Shown in pieces: positions 37,092-37,703 of a DNA stretch of 37,703 bases. The DNA is from Chryseobacterium sp. GTDB lineage: Bacteria; Bacteroidota; Bacteroidia; Flavobacteriales; Weeksellaceae. The notes below the pieces were generated by a model, which did not search any database, was not told where the DNA came from, and worked only from the letters and a program-made list of their open reading frames with translations. Both the position numbers and the translations under genes were made by a program. The stretch spans positions 1 through 37,703 of the forward strand of contig JAGLBA010000010.1 in assembly GCA_018260475.1 (NCBI GenBank), in the 5' to 3' direction. Numbering within the stretch: the stretch's first letter is position 1; each line of letters begins with the position of its first letter.

Positions 37092-37703
37092 TAATGAATT
37101 TTGAATTTAATATAAGTAATCGTTTTGCCTTTTGCAGAGAAGAGGCCTTCGTAATAAGTCTGTATCTCGCGGAGGAGCGGTGTGTCTGGCTCGTATTCTG
37201 GAGCGCCGTAGATGTCATGGTGTGCGGAAAGGATTTCGTATCCCAGTCCCTGCAAAAGCCCGAGGGTGTAGCCGTGCAGGAACTCCGAATCTGTTTTTAA
37301 ATGCATGATGCCACCCGGTTTCAGGATTTTTTTGTAGCGATCCAAAAAATCAGGATGTGTCATGCGGTGTTTAGTTCTGCGATATTTTATCTGCGGATCT
37401 GGGAAGGTGATCCAAATTTCATCTACCTCATTTCCCTCAAAAAAACAATCCACCAATTCTATCTGTGTGCGAAGGAAAGCGACATTGCCCAATCCTGTTT
37501 CCACAGCTTCTTTGGCTCCGAACCAAAACCGCGCGCCTTTGATATCTATCCCAATGAAATTTTTTTCAGGAAAAGCCTTGGCCAGTCCCACGGAATACTC
37601 CCCTTTGCCGCAGCCCAGTTCCAGCACGATAGGGTTATCATTTTTAAAAAATTCTTCGCGCCACCTTCCTTTCATGCCGAAACCTGTGAGAGCTTGTTCA
37701 CGA
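37091..37703 (-). CDS. trmB: tRNA (guanine(46)-N7)-methyltransferase, 5' end cut by window edge
   Basis: TrmB methylates G46 of tRNA variable loops with S-adenosylmethionine. The Rossmann methyltransferase motif LELGCGKGEYSVGLA, FIGIDIKGARFW, ITFPDPQIKYRRTKHRMTHPDFL and the C-terminal region are complete. The frame is open from the window end (37703), reading REQALTGFGMKGRW, so the ATG at 37675 is internal and about 20-30 N-terminal residues lie outside. The stop overlaps the start of the lipoprotein gene by one base. Confidence 0.95.
   Translation of the reverse strand, partial: REQALTGFGMKGRWREEFFKNDNPIVLELGCGKGEYSVGLAKAFPEKNFIGIDIKGARFWFGAKEAVETGLGNVAFLRTQIELVDCFFEGNEVDEIWITFPDPQIKYRRTKHRMTHPDFLDRYKKILKPGGIMHLKTDSEFLHGYTLGLLQGLGYEILSAHHDIYGAPEYEPDTPLLREIQTYYEGLFSAKGKTITYIKFKIH

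Overview
The window looks like chromosomal housekeeping DNA from a Flavobacteriia member of the Bacteroidota, most like the Chryseobacterium/Kaistella group (Weeksellaceae). This rests on several things seen together: a secreted protease with a type IX secretion (T9SS) C-terminal sorting domain, Bacteroidota-type promoters (TTTG and TAnnTTTG) with little Shine-Dalgarno signal, lineage-typical families (DUF2480, DUF6452-like and DUF6048-like proteins, alternative GlmU), and a five-helix SdhC with SdhA and SdhB. I see no phage, integrase, insertion sequence, CRISPR array, rRNA or tRNA gene.

Layout. Positions 1-341 hold no gene. From 342 to 5948 all genes are on the minus strand: a BamA/TamA-like outer-membrane protein, an SDR oxidoreductase, aroA, a MazG-like pyrophosphohydrolase and a beta-helix lipoprotein. 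From 6134 to 9344 they are on the plus strand: ribosomal protein L31 type B, an alternative GlmU and guaB. From 9397 to 16815 they are minus: an unusual soluble AAA+/M41 protease, ruvC, a serine-hydrolase lipoprotein and the large fused B12 mutase IcmF. Next come a secreted nuclease (plus), then DUF937 and DUF2480 genes (minus). From 19036 to 33123 the strand is plus: lpxB, comEC, the sdhCAB operon, a thioredoxin-fold lipoprotein without redox cysteines, rlmD with two small envelope-protein genes, and the T9SS metalloprotease. The right end has coaE and an MBL hydrolase (minus), a SAM-I riboswitch with terminator driving a metY-type gene (plus), and a small lipoprotein coupled to trmB (minus, cut by the window edge).

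How it works together. Most units are independent core functions: aromatic amino acids, GMP, CoA, methionine/homocysteine, lipid A, cell-wall precursor, TCA cycle/respiration, and rRNA and tRNA methylation. Convergent gene pairs share perfect bidirectional hairpin terminators. The methionine gene is very likely under SAM feedback through the riboswitch.

The most unusual item is the protein at 9397-11265. A Clp/Hsp100-type AAA+ module (ClpB-D2/HslU-like, with its small domain) is joined to an FtsH-type M41 zinc peptidase, with no membrane segment. Its 5' region carries an exact 31-bp duplication, and a GC-rich element that may be a dispersed repeat lies just upstream. I cannot tell without database searches whether this architecture has been described before.
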